Assembly (NCBI GenBank): GCA_934591815.1
Contig: CAKTPV010000002.1
Coordinates: 1 to 64,000, forward strand
Source: an uncultured Oscillospiraceae bacterium
GTDB lineage: Bacteria; Bacillota; Clostridia; Oscillospirales; Oscillospiraceae
Direction of reading: 5' to 3'
Length of the DNA: 64,000 nt
Below, in pieces: positions 44,615 through 51,694 of the stretch (the stretch's first letter is position 1; each line of letters opens with the position of its first letter). The notes beneath the pieces are model-generated. The model was given only the letters and a program-made list of their open reading frames with translations. It searched no databases and was not told the origin of the DNA. The translations under genes were made by a program, and so were the position numbers.

Positions 44615-45538
44615 ATGGAGCAGATATATGATATGATCGTCATTGGCGGCGGCCCCGCCGGATACACCGCCGCCCTCTACGCCGCCCGCGCCGGGCTTTC
44701 CACGCTGGTGCTGGAAAAGCTCACCGCCGGCGGCCAGATGGCGCTGACGGAACGGATCGACAACTACCCCGGCTTTGCAGAGGGCATCGACGGCTTCACG
44801 CTGGGCGAAAGGATGCAGCAGGGTGCGGAGCGGTTCGGCGCGGTGACGGAGTACGCGGAGGTCTATGCAGCCCGCCTTTCCGAACGGAGCAAAACGCTGG
44901 AGACAGACGCAGGCGTCTTTCGCGGCCGCACGGTGGTCATCGCCGCCGGCGCCTCTCCCCGCACGCTGGGCGTTCCCGGTGAGGACGCGCTGGTAGGCCG
45001 GGGTGTCCACTACTGCGCCGCCTGCGACGGCGCGTTCTATCAGGGCAAGACCGTGGCGGTGGTGGGCGGCGGCAACTCCGCCGCAGCGGACGCCCTCACC
45101 CTGTCCCGCATCGCCAAAAAGGTCTATCTTATCCACCGGCGGGACAGCCTTCGCGCCACCAAGGTCTACCACCAGCCGCTGCTGGATGCGCCCAATGTGG
45201 AGCTCTGCTGGAACAGTACCGTTGCCGCGCTGCTCCATGATGCGCATCTGACGGGACTGCGCCTGCGGGACACGGAGACAGGCGCGGAGCGGGAGCTTGC
45301 CTGCGACGGCGTGTTTGTCAGTGTGGGGCGCTCCCCCGCCACGGCGCTTTTCCGGGAGGAGCTGATGCTGGACGACGCCGGGTACATCGCGGCGGATGAA
45401 TCCACCCGCACCAGCCTCCCCGGCGTATTCGCCGCCGGCGACGTGCGTACCAAGGTGCTGCGGCAGGTGGTCACCGCTGCGGCCGACGGCGCGATGGCCG
45501 CCCATTACGCGGCAGAGTATCTGGCGGAGAACCGGTAA
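44615..45538 (+). CDS. trxB: thioredoxin-disulfide reductase TrxB
   Basis: NADPH-dependent flavoprotein of 307 residues that reduces thioredoxin. FAD site GGGPAGYTAALYAARAG at 11-27, redox-active C134-A-A-C137 followed by DG, NADPH site GGGNSAAADA, and the C-terminal FAD motif GVFAAGDV. The ATG follows AAGGAGG. It has its own promoter and a long terminator and is probably monocistronic; the neighbouring TlpA-like and polyferredoxin genes may draw on the same reducing power. Confidence 0.94.
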   Translation: MEQIYDMIVIGGGPAGYTAALYAARAGLSTLVLEKLTAGGQMALTERIDNYPGFAEGIDGFTLGERMQQGAERFGAVTEYAEVYAARLSERSKTLETDAGVFRGRTVVIAAGASPRTLGVPGEDALVGRGVHYCAACDGAFYQGKTVAVVGGGNSAAADALTLSRIAKKVYLIHRRDSLRATKVYHQPLLDAPNVELCWNSTVAALLHDAHLTGLRLRDTETGAERELACDGVFVSVGRSPATALFREELMLDDAGYIAADESTRTSLPGVFAAGDVRTKVLRQVVTAAADGAMAAHYAAEYLAENR

Positions 45539-45562
45539 CGTCGTTCCCCGCGCAAACGAGAA

Positions 45563-45620
45563 CAAGCGGCTCGCCGCATCGGATGCAACGCATTCCGATA
45601 CGGCGAGCCGCTTTGTTTTT
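45563..45620 (+). terminator. terminator after trxB
   Basis: AAGCGGCTCGCCG (45564-45576) pairs with CGGCGAGCCGCTT (45601-45613); a second small stem lies inside the loop. TGTTTTTT follows. Confidence 0.85.
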
Positions 45621-45636
45621 TATGTTATGGTGTTGC

Positions 45637-46593
45637 TCAGCCCTTATCGTCAGCCAGCGCCGTGTTGATCAGCGCCTGCAGCACCTCCATCTGACCATCA
45701 CCGGTGATGGCGCCCACAATGGGCTCACCCACGATATTGCCATTCCGGTCCACCACATAGGTGGTGGGATAGGCGTAGACGTTCTCCGTGAACTTGCCCG
45801 CCTCGCTGTTGGCATCGAAATACACGTTCTGATAGGTAGCGCCGCTCTTGGTCAGGACATCCTTGGCATCCGCGATAGCCGCCGCGTCGCCGCCCAGCGT
45901 GAAGGCGTTGATGCCCACCACGGCGCCGCCCTTGCCGGCCGCTTCCTTGTGCAGCGCCTCCAGATCGCCCAGCTCGCCCACGCAGGGCTTGCAGGTGGTG
46001 AACCAGAAATTCACCACGGTGAAGGCGTTGCCGCTGAACAGCTTGTCGCTGCTGACATCGTTGCCGTCCAGATCCTTGCCGGTGAAGGCGGGGAACTTGG
46101 TGGCATTGCTGTCGGCGGTGGTTCCGCCGGAGACGATGCCGTCAGAGGGGACATCCTCCGAGGGAACGCTCATGCCGTCGGAGGGGACATCCAGCAGGCC
46201 GGGGAATTTCTCCTCCAGCGCAGCCATCTTGTCCTCCAGGTCCTTGATCTCCGTGGCGCCCTCCGTCAGCAGCGTCAGCTCCTTCTCGTCGAACTTATCC
46301 TTGGCGGCCTCAATGGTCTTGAGCAGGAAATCGCCGTAGTTGTTGCCGGCCTCCATCATGGCCATGCCCTTGTCTGCGGACAGGAAGACCTTCTCCCACA
46401 GCTCGGAATCGTTCGTCAGGATCTCTGTCTCCTGCGCCATCAGCTGGTCGTAGAGGGCTCTGGCCTCCTCCACGGTCTGGGGCTCGCCGTTGTTGTTGTT
46501 CTGATTCTCCGCGGGCTTATTATTGCCGCAGGCGGCCATGCTGCCCACCAGCAAGAGGGCCAGCAGCAGGGACAGGATCTTCTTCACGTTCAT
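45637..46593 (-). CDS. TlpA/ResA-like thioredoxin-fold lipoprotein
   Basis: An extracytoplasmic thiol-disulfide protein of 318 residues. Lipobox SMAAC with C22, a helical region of about 110 residues, a short repeat (VPSDG, VPSED, VPSDG) and then the redoxin domain with the active site C201-K-P-C204 in FWFTTCKPCVGE. The cis-proline region is VYAYPTTYVVD. It overlaps the polyferredoxin stop by four bases (ATGA), so the two are made together. Probable job: reduction or repair of disulfides outside the cell using electrons from the membrane partner. Confidence 0.88.
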   Translation of the reverse strand: MNVKKILSLLLALLLVGSMAACGNNKPAENQNNNNGEPQTVEEARALYDQLMAQETEILTNDSELWEKVFLSADKGMAMMEAGNNYGDFLLKTIEAAKDKFDEKELTLLTEGATEIKDLEDKMAALEEKFPGLLDVPSDGMSVPSEDVPSDGIVSGGTTADSNATKFPAFTGKDLDGNDVSSDKLFSGNAFTVVNFWFTTCKPCVGELGDLEALHKEAAGKGGAVVGINAFTLGGDAAAIADAKDVLTKSGATYQNVYFDANSEAGKFTENVYAYPTTYVVDRNGNIVGEPIVGAITGDGQMEVLQALINTALADDKG

Positions 46594-47525
46594 TTTGATT
46601 CCTCCGTTTTTACTTCAGTTGTTGTCTGTTCGCTTGTGATTTGCTGTTTGCCGCTGCCGAAGCCGTAGCGGAAAGAAACGGCGTCGGTGGGGCAGGCGCG
46701 GATGCACATGCCGCAGCGGATACACTCGGTATGATTGGGGCTCTTGGTCACGTCCACATCCATCTTGCAGACCTTGGCGCACTTCCCGCAGGAGACGCAC
46801 TTGCTCTGATCCACCTGCATCTGGAACAGGGACACCTTGTTCAGCAGGGCGTAGAACGCGCCCAAGGGACACAGCCACTTGCAGAAGGGGCGGTAGAACA
46901 CGATGCTCAGGACGATCACCGTCAGCAGCACGATGAACTTCCATGTGAACAGGCTGCCCAGCGCCGCCCGGATGCCGGCGTTGGCCAAAGACAGCGGGAT
47001 CGCGCCCTCCAGCACGCCCTGGGGACAGAGATACTTGCAGAAGAAGGGGTCGCCCATACCAAGCTGGTTGGTCACCAGCACCGGCAGCAGCACCACCATC
47101 ACCAGCAGCACCACATACTTGAGATACGTCAGCGGCTTCAGCTTTTTGGTGGAGAGCTTCTTCGTGGGGATCTTGTGCAGCAGCTCCTGAAACCAGCCAA
47201 AGGGACAGAGGAAGCCGCAGATCACACGTCCCAGCAGTACCCCCAGCAGAATGAGGAAGCCCGTAATATAATAGGAGAAGCGGAATTTGGACGAGCCGAC
47301 CACCGCCTGAAACGACCCGATGGGACAAGCGCCCGAGGCCGCCGGACAGGAGTAGCAGTTCAAGCCCGGCACGCAGACGGCCTTCCCCTTTCCCTGATAC
47401 AGACCGCCCTTGAGGAAGTTGGGCAGGTGGATGTTTGTCAGCAGCGTCGCCCCCGCCTGTATCCAGCCCCGGAAGCGGGCCAAAAGATGGGACACGCCCG
47501 AAGTCTTCTTATCCAATGCCCACAC
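46590..47525 (-). CDS. membrane polyferredoxin, NapH/CcoG-like 4Fe-4S protein
   Basis: A 311-residue membrane protein with about five helices and four cysteine groups: CYSCPAASGACPIG near the N-terminus, CGFLCPFGWFQE and CKWLCPLGAFYAL in the membrane part, and two ferredoxin clusters at the C-terminus (CVSCGKCAKVC and CIRCGMCIRACP). The arrangement fits electron transfer across the membrane. GTG at 47525 overlaps the end of the small CXXC gene and has GGAG five bases upstream; TTG at 47516 is a possible alternative. It lies between the small CXXC protein and the TlpA-like lipoprotein. Confidence 0.87.
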   Translation of the reverse strand: MWALDKKTSGVSHLLARFRGWIQAGATLLTNIHLPNFLKGGLYQGKGKAVCVPGLNCYSCPAASGACPIGSFQAVVGSSKFRFSYYITGFLILLGVLLGRVICGFLCPFGWFQELLHKIPTKKLSTKKLKPLTYLKYVVLLVMVVLLPVLVTNQLGMGDPFFCKYLCPQGVLEGAIPLSLANAGIRAALGSLFTWKFIVLLTVIVLSIVFYRPFCKWLCPLGAFYALLNKVSLFQMQVDQSKCVSCGKCAKVCKMDVDVTKSPNHTECIRCGMCIRACPTDAVSFRYGFGSGKQQITSEQTTTEVKTEESK

Positions 47526-47655
47526 ACTCCAAACATAATCTGATCGCCTTGCTCAGCACGGTGTCTACCTCGCCGCGCCAGATGCCGTAGCACAGCATGG
47601 CAGCGCCGAGAAGCAGCAGCGCGGCCTGCACGACCGCCTTTTTTCCATGACTCAT
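47509..47655 (-). CDS. 48-residue CXXC motif protein (CD1871A-like)
   Basis: A tiny open reading frame with a clear start (ATG at 47655 behind AAAGGGTGATGAG) and stop at 47509. One membrane helix covers about residues 8-25, and the C-terminus reads KAIRLCLECVGIG with a CxxC pair. This matches the small family I know as CD1871A-type CXXC proteins, which sit beside polyferredoxin and TlpA genes. Its stop overlaps the polyferredoxin start. It is too short for most gene finders. Confidence 0.8.
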   Translation of the reverse strand: MSHGKKAVVQAALLLLGAAMLCYGIWRGEVDTVLSKAIRLCLECVGIG

Positions 47656-47683
47656 CTCATCACCCTTTCCTTTTTCTGCGGCT

Positions 47684-47692
47684 ATCATAGCA
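47684..47692 (-). promoter_or_regulatory. extended -10 promoter of the CXXC-polyferredoxin-TlpA operon
   Basis: TGCTATGAT on the minus strand, 29 bases before the ATG at 47655. It faces a matching promoter on the other strand across a TTAA-repeat region. Confidence 0.6.
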
Positions 47693-47699
47693 CGGCGCA

Positions 47700-47731
47700 G
47701 TTAAATTCCTTGTTAAGAACGAAAATTTAAC
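47700..47731. promoter_or_regulatory. putative response-regulator operator between divergent promoters
   Basis: GTTAAATT (47700-47707) and AATTTAAC (47724-47731) are perfect inverted arms, and a further GTTAA begins at 47712. It sits between two divergent extended -10 promoters, the expected place for the adjacent OmpR-type regulator. The assignment is inference. Confidence 0.5.
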
Positions 47732-47749
47732 ACAAACCTTATCCGCTTC

Positions 47750-47758
47750 TGCTATAAT
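47750..47758 (+). promoter_or_regulatory. extended -10 promoter of the two-component operon
   Basis: TGCTATAAT, a perfect extended -10. The leader to the response regulator is about 140 bases and contains strong inverted repeats. Confidence 0.7.
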
Positions 47759-47827
47759 AGACGCAAAGCATCATAGCGCCGCCATTTTTCTCGCCCGGCG
47801 AGACCGGGCAGCCGAAAAAGGAGGCAA

Positions 47828-47860
47828 ATGATACCTTGACGTGCGGCGTCACGGTATCAT
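47828..47860. other. inverted repeat in the response regulator leader
   Basis: ATGATACC-T-TGACG (47828-47841) pairs with CGTCA-C-GGTATCAT (47847-47860) around a five-base loop, with one mismatch. No U-tract. It could be an operator or an RNA element controlling the two-component genes. Confidence 0.55.
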
Positions 47861-47904
47861 AATACTCGCAGAAGAATCACAATGCAAGTATAAGGAGGGC
47901 TTTT

Positions 47905-48582
47905 ATGCACCTTTTAATTGTAGAGGATGAGCGCGCCCTGTGCGATACCATCGCCCGCAGCCTGCGGCGCTCGGCTTACAGTGTGGACTGCTGCTTCGAC
48001 GGCGAAAAAGCACTGGAGCTATTAGATACAGAGCGGTACGATCTGGTGCTGCTGGATCTGAACCTGCCGAAAAAGGACGGCATGACGGTGCTGCGGACGC
48101 TGCGGCAGACGGACAGGGAGACGCCGGTGCTGATCCTCTCCGCCCGCAGCGAGGTGGCGGACAAGGTGGAGGGACTGGACGCCGGCGCCAACGACTATCT
48201 GGCAAAGCCCTTCCATCTGGCGGAGCTGGAGGCCCGCATCCGCAGTCTGACCCTGCGGCAGTTCACCCAACAGGACGTGCTGCTCACCTGCGGCGGCCTG
48301 ACCTTCGACACCCGCGCCCGGACGGCCTGCGCCGACGGGCAGCCGCTGACCCTCACCCGCAAGGAGACGGGCATTCTGGAGTACCTGATGCTCCATCAGG
48401 GCCGCCCCGTCAGTCAGGAGGAGCTGATGGAGCACGTCTGGGACAACAGCGTGGACAGCTTCAGCAATTCCATCCGTGTGCACATCTCCGCGCTGCGGAA
48501 GAAGCTGCGTACCGCACTGGGCTATGACCCCATCTGCAACCGCATCGGCGAGGGGTATCTGCTGGGAGGTGCGGCGCAATGA
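47905..48582 (+). CDS. OmpR-family response regulator
   Basis: A 225-residue regulator: receiver with acidic pocket E7-D8, phosphorylation site D51 in LLDLNLP and K in AKPFHLAEL, then a winged-helix DNA-binding domain with LTRKETGILEYL and SNSIRVHISALRKKL. It partners with the kinase that overlaps its stop (ATGA). Divergent placement suggests it controls the CXXC-polyferredoxin-TlpA operon as well as itself. AAGGAGGG precedes the ATG. Confidence 0.93.
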   Translation: MHLLIVEDERALCDTIARSLRRSAYSVDCCFDGEKALELLDTERYDLVLLDLNLPKKDGMTVLRTLRQTDRETPVLILSARSEVADKVEGLDAGANDYLAKPFHLAELEARIRSLTLRQFTQQDVLLTCGGLTFDTRARTACADGQPLTLTRKETGILEYLMLHQGRPVSQEELMEHVWDNSVDSFSNSIRVHISALRKKLRTALGYDPICNRIGEGYLLGGAAQ

Positions 48583-49709
48583 AAAAGCTGTCTCTCCAGT
48601 GGCGCATCACGCTGATGACCGCCCTGCTCATCGGCATCACCTGCGTGGCCATGAATTATCTGCTGGGCTGCTCCGGGCGGCACTACATGGACTCCATCGG
48701 CACCTCCATCCAATTCTCCGGTGACGATACCGGGGGCGAGCCGGCCTGCTTCGACCCGGAGCTGGCGGAGGACGATCAGGAACTGACCATCATCGTTCAC
48801 GGCGCGCAGGCATCCTTCATCACCACCAACTGGTATATCACCGCCGCGGTGATGGTGCTGGGCGGCGTGCTGGCCTACTTCGTCAGCGGTCACGCCCTCA
48901 AGCCTCTGCGCTCCTTTGCCGCGCAGGTGGAGAAGGTGGAGCCCAACAATCTGACCGACATGAAGATCACCGAGGAGGTGCTGCCGGAGTTCCGGCAATT
49001 CAGCCGCTCCTTCAACCAAATGCTGGATCGGCTGGACGAGGGCTTTACCGCCCAGCGGCAATTCACCGGCAACGCTGCCCACGAGCTGCGCACACCGCTG
49101 GCGCTGATGCAGGCGCGTATCGAGCTGTTCGCCGACGAGCATCCGGCTATGCTGCCGGAGACGGCGGAGTTCCTGTCCCTGCTGCGGGAGCAGACGGAGC
49201 GCCTGACCCAGATGACAAAGACGCTGCTGGAGATGAGCGCCCTGCAAAGCGTGCCGCGGAACGACCGCATCCAGCTCGCCCCCATGATGGAGGAGATCCT
49301 CACCGACCTTGCGCCGCTGGCGGAGAAAAACGGCATTACGCTGGCCTGTGACGGCGACGGCGCCATGACTGGCAGCGACGGGCTGATCTACCGGCTGCTG
49401 TTCAACCTGACCGAGAACGCCATCAAGTACAACCGCCCCGGCGGCACGGTGCGCCTCACCGTGCAGGAGGAGGCGGCGCGGCTGGTCATCCGCGTCTCGG
49501 ACACCGGCTGCGGCATACCGGAGCCGTACCGGGAGAGCATCTTCCAGCCCTTCTTCCGGGTGGACAAATCCCGCAGCAGAGAGTACGGCGGCGTGGGGCT
49601 GGGTCTGTCGCTGGTATGGGCCATTGCTGAGCTCCACGGCGGCAGCGTCTGCGTGGAGGACAGCTCGGAGGCCGGGACGACCATCGCGGTGCAGCTCCCG
49701 GTACAGTGA
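48579..49709 (+). CDS. sensor histidine kinase with a short extracellular domain
   Basis: A 376-residue kinase with two membrane helices (about 11-33 and 88-110) enclosing only about 55 outside residues, a HAMP segment (SGHALKPLRSF), the dimerisation helix with H168 in NAAHELRTPL, and ATPase motifs TENAIKYN, DTGCGIP and GGVGLGLSLV. Such a short sensor loop usually reads membrane or redox state, or a partner protein. Coupled to the preceding regulator gene by a four-base overlap and followed by a strong terminator. Confidence 0.92.
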   Translation: MKKLSLQWRITLMTALLIGITCVAMNYLLGCSGRHYMDSIGTSIQFSGDDTGGEPACFDPELAEDDQELTIIVHGAQASFITTNWYITAAVMVLGGVLAYFVSGHALKPLRSFAAQVEKVEPNNLTDMKITEEVLPEFRQFSRSFNQMLDRLDEGFTAQRQFTGNAAHELRTPLALMQARIELFADEHPAMLPETAEFLSLLREQTERLTQMTKTLLEMSALQSVPRNDRIQLAPMMEEILTDLAPLAEKNGITLACDGDGAMTGSDGLIYRLLFNLTENAIKYNRPGGTVRLTVQEEAARLVIRVSDTGCGIPEPYRESIFQPFFRVDKSRSREYGGVGLGLSLVWAIAELHGGSVCVEDSSEAGTTIAVQLPVQ

Positions 49710-49749
49710 CCCGCTCCACCCTTTCGCAGAACGGCATACCCGCTGACGC

Positions 49750-49789
49750 AAAAGCGCCGGGGAACTTCAAAGTTCCCCGGCGCTTTTTT
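49750..49789. terminator. bidirectional terminator after the kinase
   Basis: AAAGCGCCGGGGAACTT (49751-49767) pairs with AAGTTCCCCGGCGCTTT (49770-49786), then TTT; the A-run on the left serves the opposite gene. Confidence 0.92.
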
Positions 49790-49797
49790 CGTTTTTC

Positions 49798-50799
49798 CTA
49801 TGCTGTCGCGTTGGTCTGCCGGATCCACGCCGCCATATCCCGCAGGCTCTCCTCCAGCGGACGCGGCGCGTAGTCGAAGGCCTCCGCCGCCGCAGCGCGG
49901 CTGAAGCAGCCGTTGGATGCCAGCACCTCCACCGAGTAGGGGGTGAAGAACAGCGGGAGACGCCGCTTCAGGCAATACCGCTCGTAGCAGGGCGCCGCCA
50001 GCCGTGCCATCCACAGAGGCAGGCACAGCGGTCTTCCGGAGATGCCCGCAGCCTGTCCCACGCATTGCAGGATGCGGGGGATGCTCATATACTCGCCGGA
50101 CAGGATATAGCCCTTCCCGGCGACACCGCGGGCCGCGCAGTCCAGCACGCCCCGCGCCACATCCCGCACGTCCACAAAGTCATAGCCGCCGTTGACGGCG
50201 AGGGGGAGCTTCCCCGCCATAAATGCCCGCACCATGGAGGTGAAGCTGCCGCCCAGCACGTCCCCCGGTCCGATGAGCCCGGAGGGAAAGACCACGCTGG
50301 CGTTCAGTCCCTCCTGCGCCGCTTGTAGGACAAGGGCGGTAGCGGTCGCCTTGGTCTTTGCGTAGTCGCCCCGCACCAGCTCCGGCGAGAACGTGCATTG
50401 CTCTGTGATGACCGTTCCCTTGGGCTGCTCCGGGATGGCATGGACAGAGCTTACATGGACCAGCCGCCCCACGCCGTGCTCCCGGCACAGCGCCACGATG
50501 TTTCGCGTCCCCTCCACGTTGACCTGATAGATCCGCTGCCCCGGATGGGACGCCACGGAGATGATCCCCGCACAGTGCAGCACGCAGGTGCTTTCACCGG
50601 CACCTTCAAAGAACGCGGCCAGAGAGTCCCTTGCGCTCACGTCCCCCTCCACCGTGTCCGCCTCCGGCGGCAGCAGCTTGGCGCAGGGGTCGCCATGCAG
50701 CACCAGCGCCCGCACCCTGCTTCCCTGCCGCACCAGCTCCTCCACGATCGTCCGGCCGAGAAAACCGGTGGCGCCGGTCACCAAATACATATCAAACAT
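49798..50799 (-). CDS. NAD-dependent epimerase/dehydratase family protein
   Basis: An extended short-chain dehydrogenase of 333 residues. The Rossmann motif TGATGFLG lies close to the N-terminus, and the YxxxK active site is Y-A-K-T-K near residue 147. The catalytic serine is in HVSSVHA. Resembles dihydroflavonol-4-reductase or hopanoid-associated sugar epimerase families; the substrate is unknown. ATG at 50799 follows GGGAGG at nine bases; a GTG at 50808 lies inside that site. It has a promoter about 115 bases upstream and ends at a shared terminator. Confidence 0.83.
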   Translation of the reverse strand: MFDMYLVTGATGFLGRTIVEELVRQGSRVRALVLHGDPCAKLLPPEADTVEGDVSARDSLAAFFEGAGESTCVLHCAGIISVASHPGQRIYQVNVEGTRNIVALCREHGVGRLVHVSSVHAIPEQPKGTVITEQCTFSPELVRGDYAKTKATATALVLQAAQEGLNASVVFPSGLIGPGDVLGGSFTSMVRAFMAGKLPLAVNGGYDFVDVRDVARGVLDCAARGVAGKGYILSGEYMSIPRILQCVGQAAGISGRPLCLPLWMARLAAPCYERYCLKRRLPLFFTPYSVEVLASNGCFSRAAAAEAFDYAPRPLEESLRDMAAWIRQTNATA

Positions 50800-50916
50800 A
50801 CGCTTCACCTCCCGAAGCTCCTTTGCTCAGATGATGACAATTCTCCGCACCGCCCGTGACCGCGTCTTCCCGCCGTCCCCGTCAGGCGCACAACCGTCCA
50901 CCATCTGTTTAGGGAT

Positions 50917-50944
50917 ATTATAGCAGACGCAAGGGGAATAACAA
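50917..50944 (-). promoter_or_regulatory. promoter of the epimerase gene
   Basis: On the minus strand TTGTTA (50939-50944), 16-base spacer and an extended -10 TGCTATAAT (TATAAT at 50917-50922). The leader of about 110 bases shows no structure I recognise. Confidence 0.7.
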
Positions 50945-50978
50945 GCGCATTTGAAGAATTGCCTGTAAACAAACTGTG

Positions 50979-51011
50979 AAAAAAATGCCCCCGCCCTTTT
51001 CTGTGCGGGCA
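50979..51011 (-). terminator. terminator of the RNA candidate
   Basis: TGCCCGC (minus strand, 51011-51005) can pair with the GCGGGGGCA stretch ending at 50986, followed on the minus strand by seven T residues (50985-50979). Confidence 0.7.
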
Positions 51012-51352
51012 GCGGCGTTCTCCTTATTCTGCTGCGTATGGCAGCGGCAAACTTCCCCATACATGCAATAACCCTTGATCGCTTCCGTGTCTTGCGATCA
51101 AGGGTTATTGATCCCTCTTGGGCTCGGTCATCTTTGGCTACCTCTCGTTTCTGCAGACTCATGGCATCTGCCGCCGTTTCTGGTTTCACTCTCGCTCTAT
51201 CTTGAAACACCGCTGTTGCGGTGGACCACCGATCTAAATGGACCGCCATTAGAGAGTGCCGAACATTCTGGGGATGCCATCTTCCCTTTACTTCGTTGGT
51301 AAAGGGGAACGCCTCAGGTCATTGGATCCACCTCTTTCTATTTCTCTTGGGG
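50979..51352 (-). ncRNA. structured non-coding RNA candidate, about 370 nucleotides
   Basis: An independent minus-strand transcript with promoter and terminator but no plausible protein. Pairings nest without conflict. GGCGTTC near the 5' end (51313-51307) pairs with GAACGCC near the 3' end (51020-51014). Inside are a CCCTTTAC/GTAAAGGG hairpin (51306-51284), a long-range ATGGCATC/GATGCCAT helix (51280-51273 with 51168-51161), a CACTCTC/GAGAGTG helix (51258-51252 with 51193-51187) enclosing a CACCGC-AACA-GCGGTG hairpin (51223-51208), a perfect 16-base hairpin (51109-51067) and a GCTGC hairpin (51045-51031). Known signatures of RNase P, tmRNA, SRP and 6S RNA are not apparent. Function unknown. 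Confidence 0.75.
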
Positions 51353-51358
51353 TACTTT

Positions 51359-51385
51359 TAGTATAGCAGATTTTACCCGTTTTAC
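51359..51385 (-). promoter_or_regulatory. promoter of the RNA candidate
   Basis: Minus-strand TTGTAA, 16-base spacer and an extended -10 TGCTATACT (TATACT at 51359-51364). A strong match; start of transcription expected near 51352. Confidence 0.75.
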
Positions 51386-51461
51386 AATCCACAAAACCAA
51401 CGAAATTCACCGTTTTTGTTTGTATAATGCTTCAAAAAATCGTATTTTTCGCACTTCTGCA

Positions 51462-51490
51462 TTGACTTACCGCCGATTCTGCGGTATACT
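51462..51490 (+). promoter_or_regulatory. distal promoter upstream of nrdG
   Basis: TTGACT (51462-51467), 17-base spacer, TATACT (51485-51490). Transcription from here meets a terminator after about 50 bases. Confidence 0.75.
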
Positions 51491-51510
51491 GATATTGTTG
51501 TGAGGCTTTC

Positions 51511-51546
51511 AGCAGGGCAGGCGGGTAAACCGCCCGCCCTGCTTTT
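51511..51546 (+). terminator. early terminator between the two nrd promoters
   Basis: GCAGGGC-A-GGCGG (51512-51524) pairs with CCGCC-C-GCCCTGC (51530-51542), followed by TTTT. It would end a short RNA from the distal promoter, or act as an attenuator. Confidence 0.75.
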
Positions 51547-51574
51547 GCTGTCTTGCGGCAAGTCCTCGTCGTTC

Positions 51575-51590
51575 CCACGAAATACTGGGG
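51575..51590. promoter_or_regulatory. degenerate NrdR box
   Basis: CCACGAAATACTGGGG matches the NrdR box pattern (ACACWATATATWGTGT) in about 10 of 16 positions. Its start is exactly 32 bases before the better box, which is the usual spacing of NrdR box pairs. Confidence 0.45.
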
Positions 51591-51606
51591 TCTTTTTTGG
51601 AAAATG

Positions 51607-51622
51607 CCACAATATCTTGTGT
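51607..51622. promoter_or_regulatory. NrdR box
   Basis: CCACAATATCTTGTGT matches the NrdR box pattern in 14 of 16 positions. It lies just upstream of the proximal nrdG promoter, as expected for the universal repressor of ribonucleotide reductase genes. Confidence 0.8.
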
Positions 51623-51628
51623 CTCGTA

Positions 51629-51657
51629 TTGACACAGGCCATGCCGCATTGTATACT
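51629..51657 (+). promoter_or_regulatory. nrdG-nrdD promoter
   Basis: TTGACA (51629-51634), 17-base spacer, TATACT (51652-51657), 37 bases before nrdG. Confidence 0.85.
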
Positions 51658-51694
51658 GGGAAAAGCTTATGGTATCTGAAGGGAGCGGATCTCC

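Noticed and set aside
47759..47815. A c-di-GMP-I (GEMM) riboswitch in the response regulator leader, suggested by ACGCAAAGC and CCGGGCAGCCGA
   Set aside because: The two strings resemble parts of the motif, but the P2 hairpin with its GGGCAAACC partner and the tetraloop/receptor order are not present, and the first string overlaps the start of transcription.
50827..51249. A 140-codon minus-strand frame inside the RNA candidate
   Set aside because: It starts in the middle of the transcript, runs through the U7 terminator and the epimerase promoter, and has no ribosome binding site or known domain.
50979..51352. Assignment of the RNA candidate to RNase P, tmRNA, SRP or 6S RNA
   Set aside because: The hallmark pieces are missing: no GAGGAAAGTCC-type core, no TTCGA arm with CCA end, no GGTCAGGTCCGGAAGGAAG-like domain, and no single long hairpin with a central bubble.
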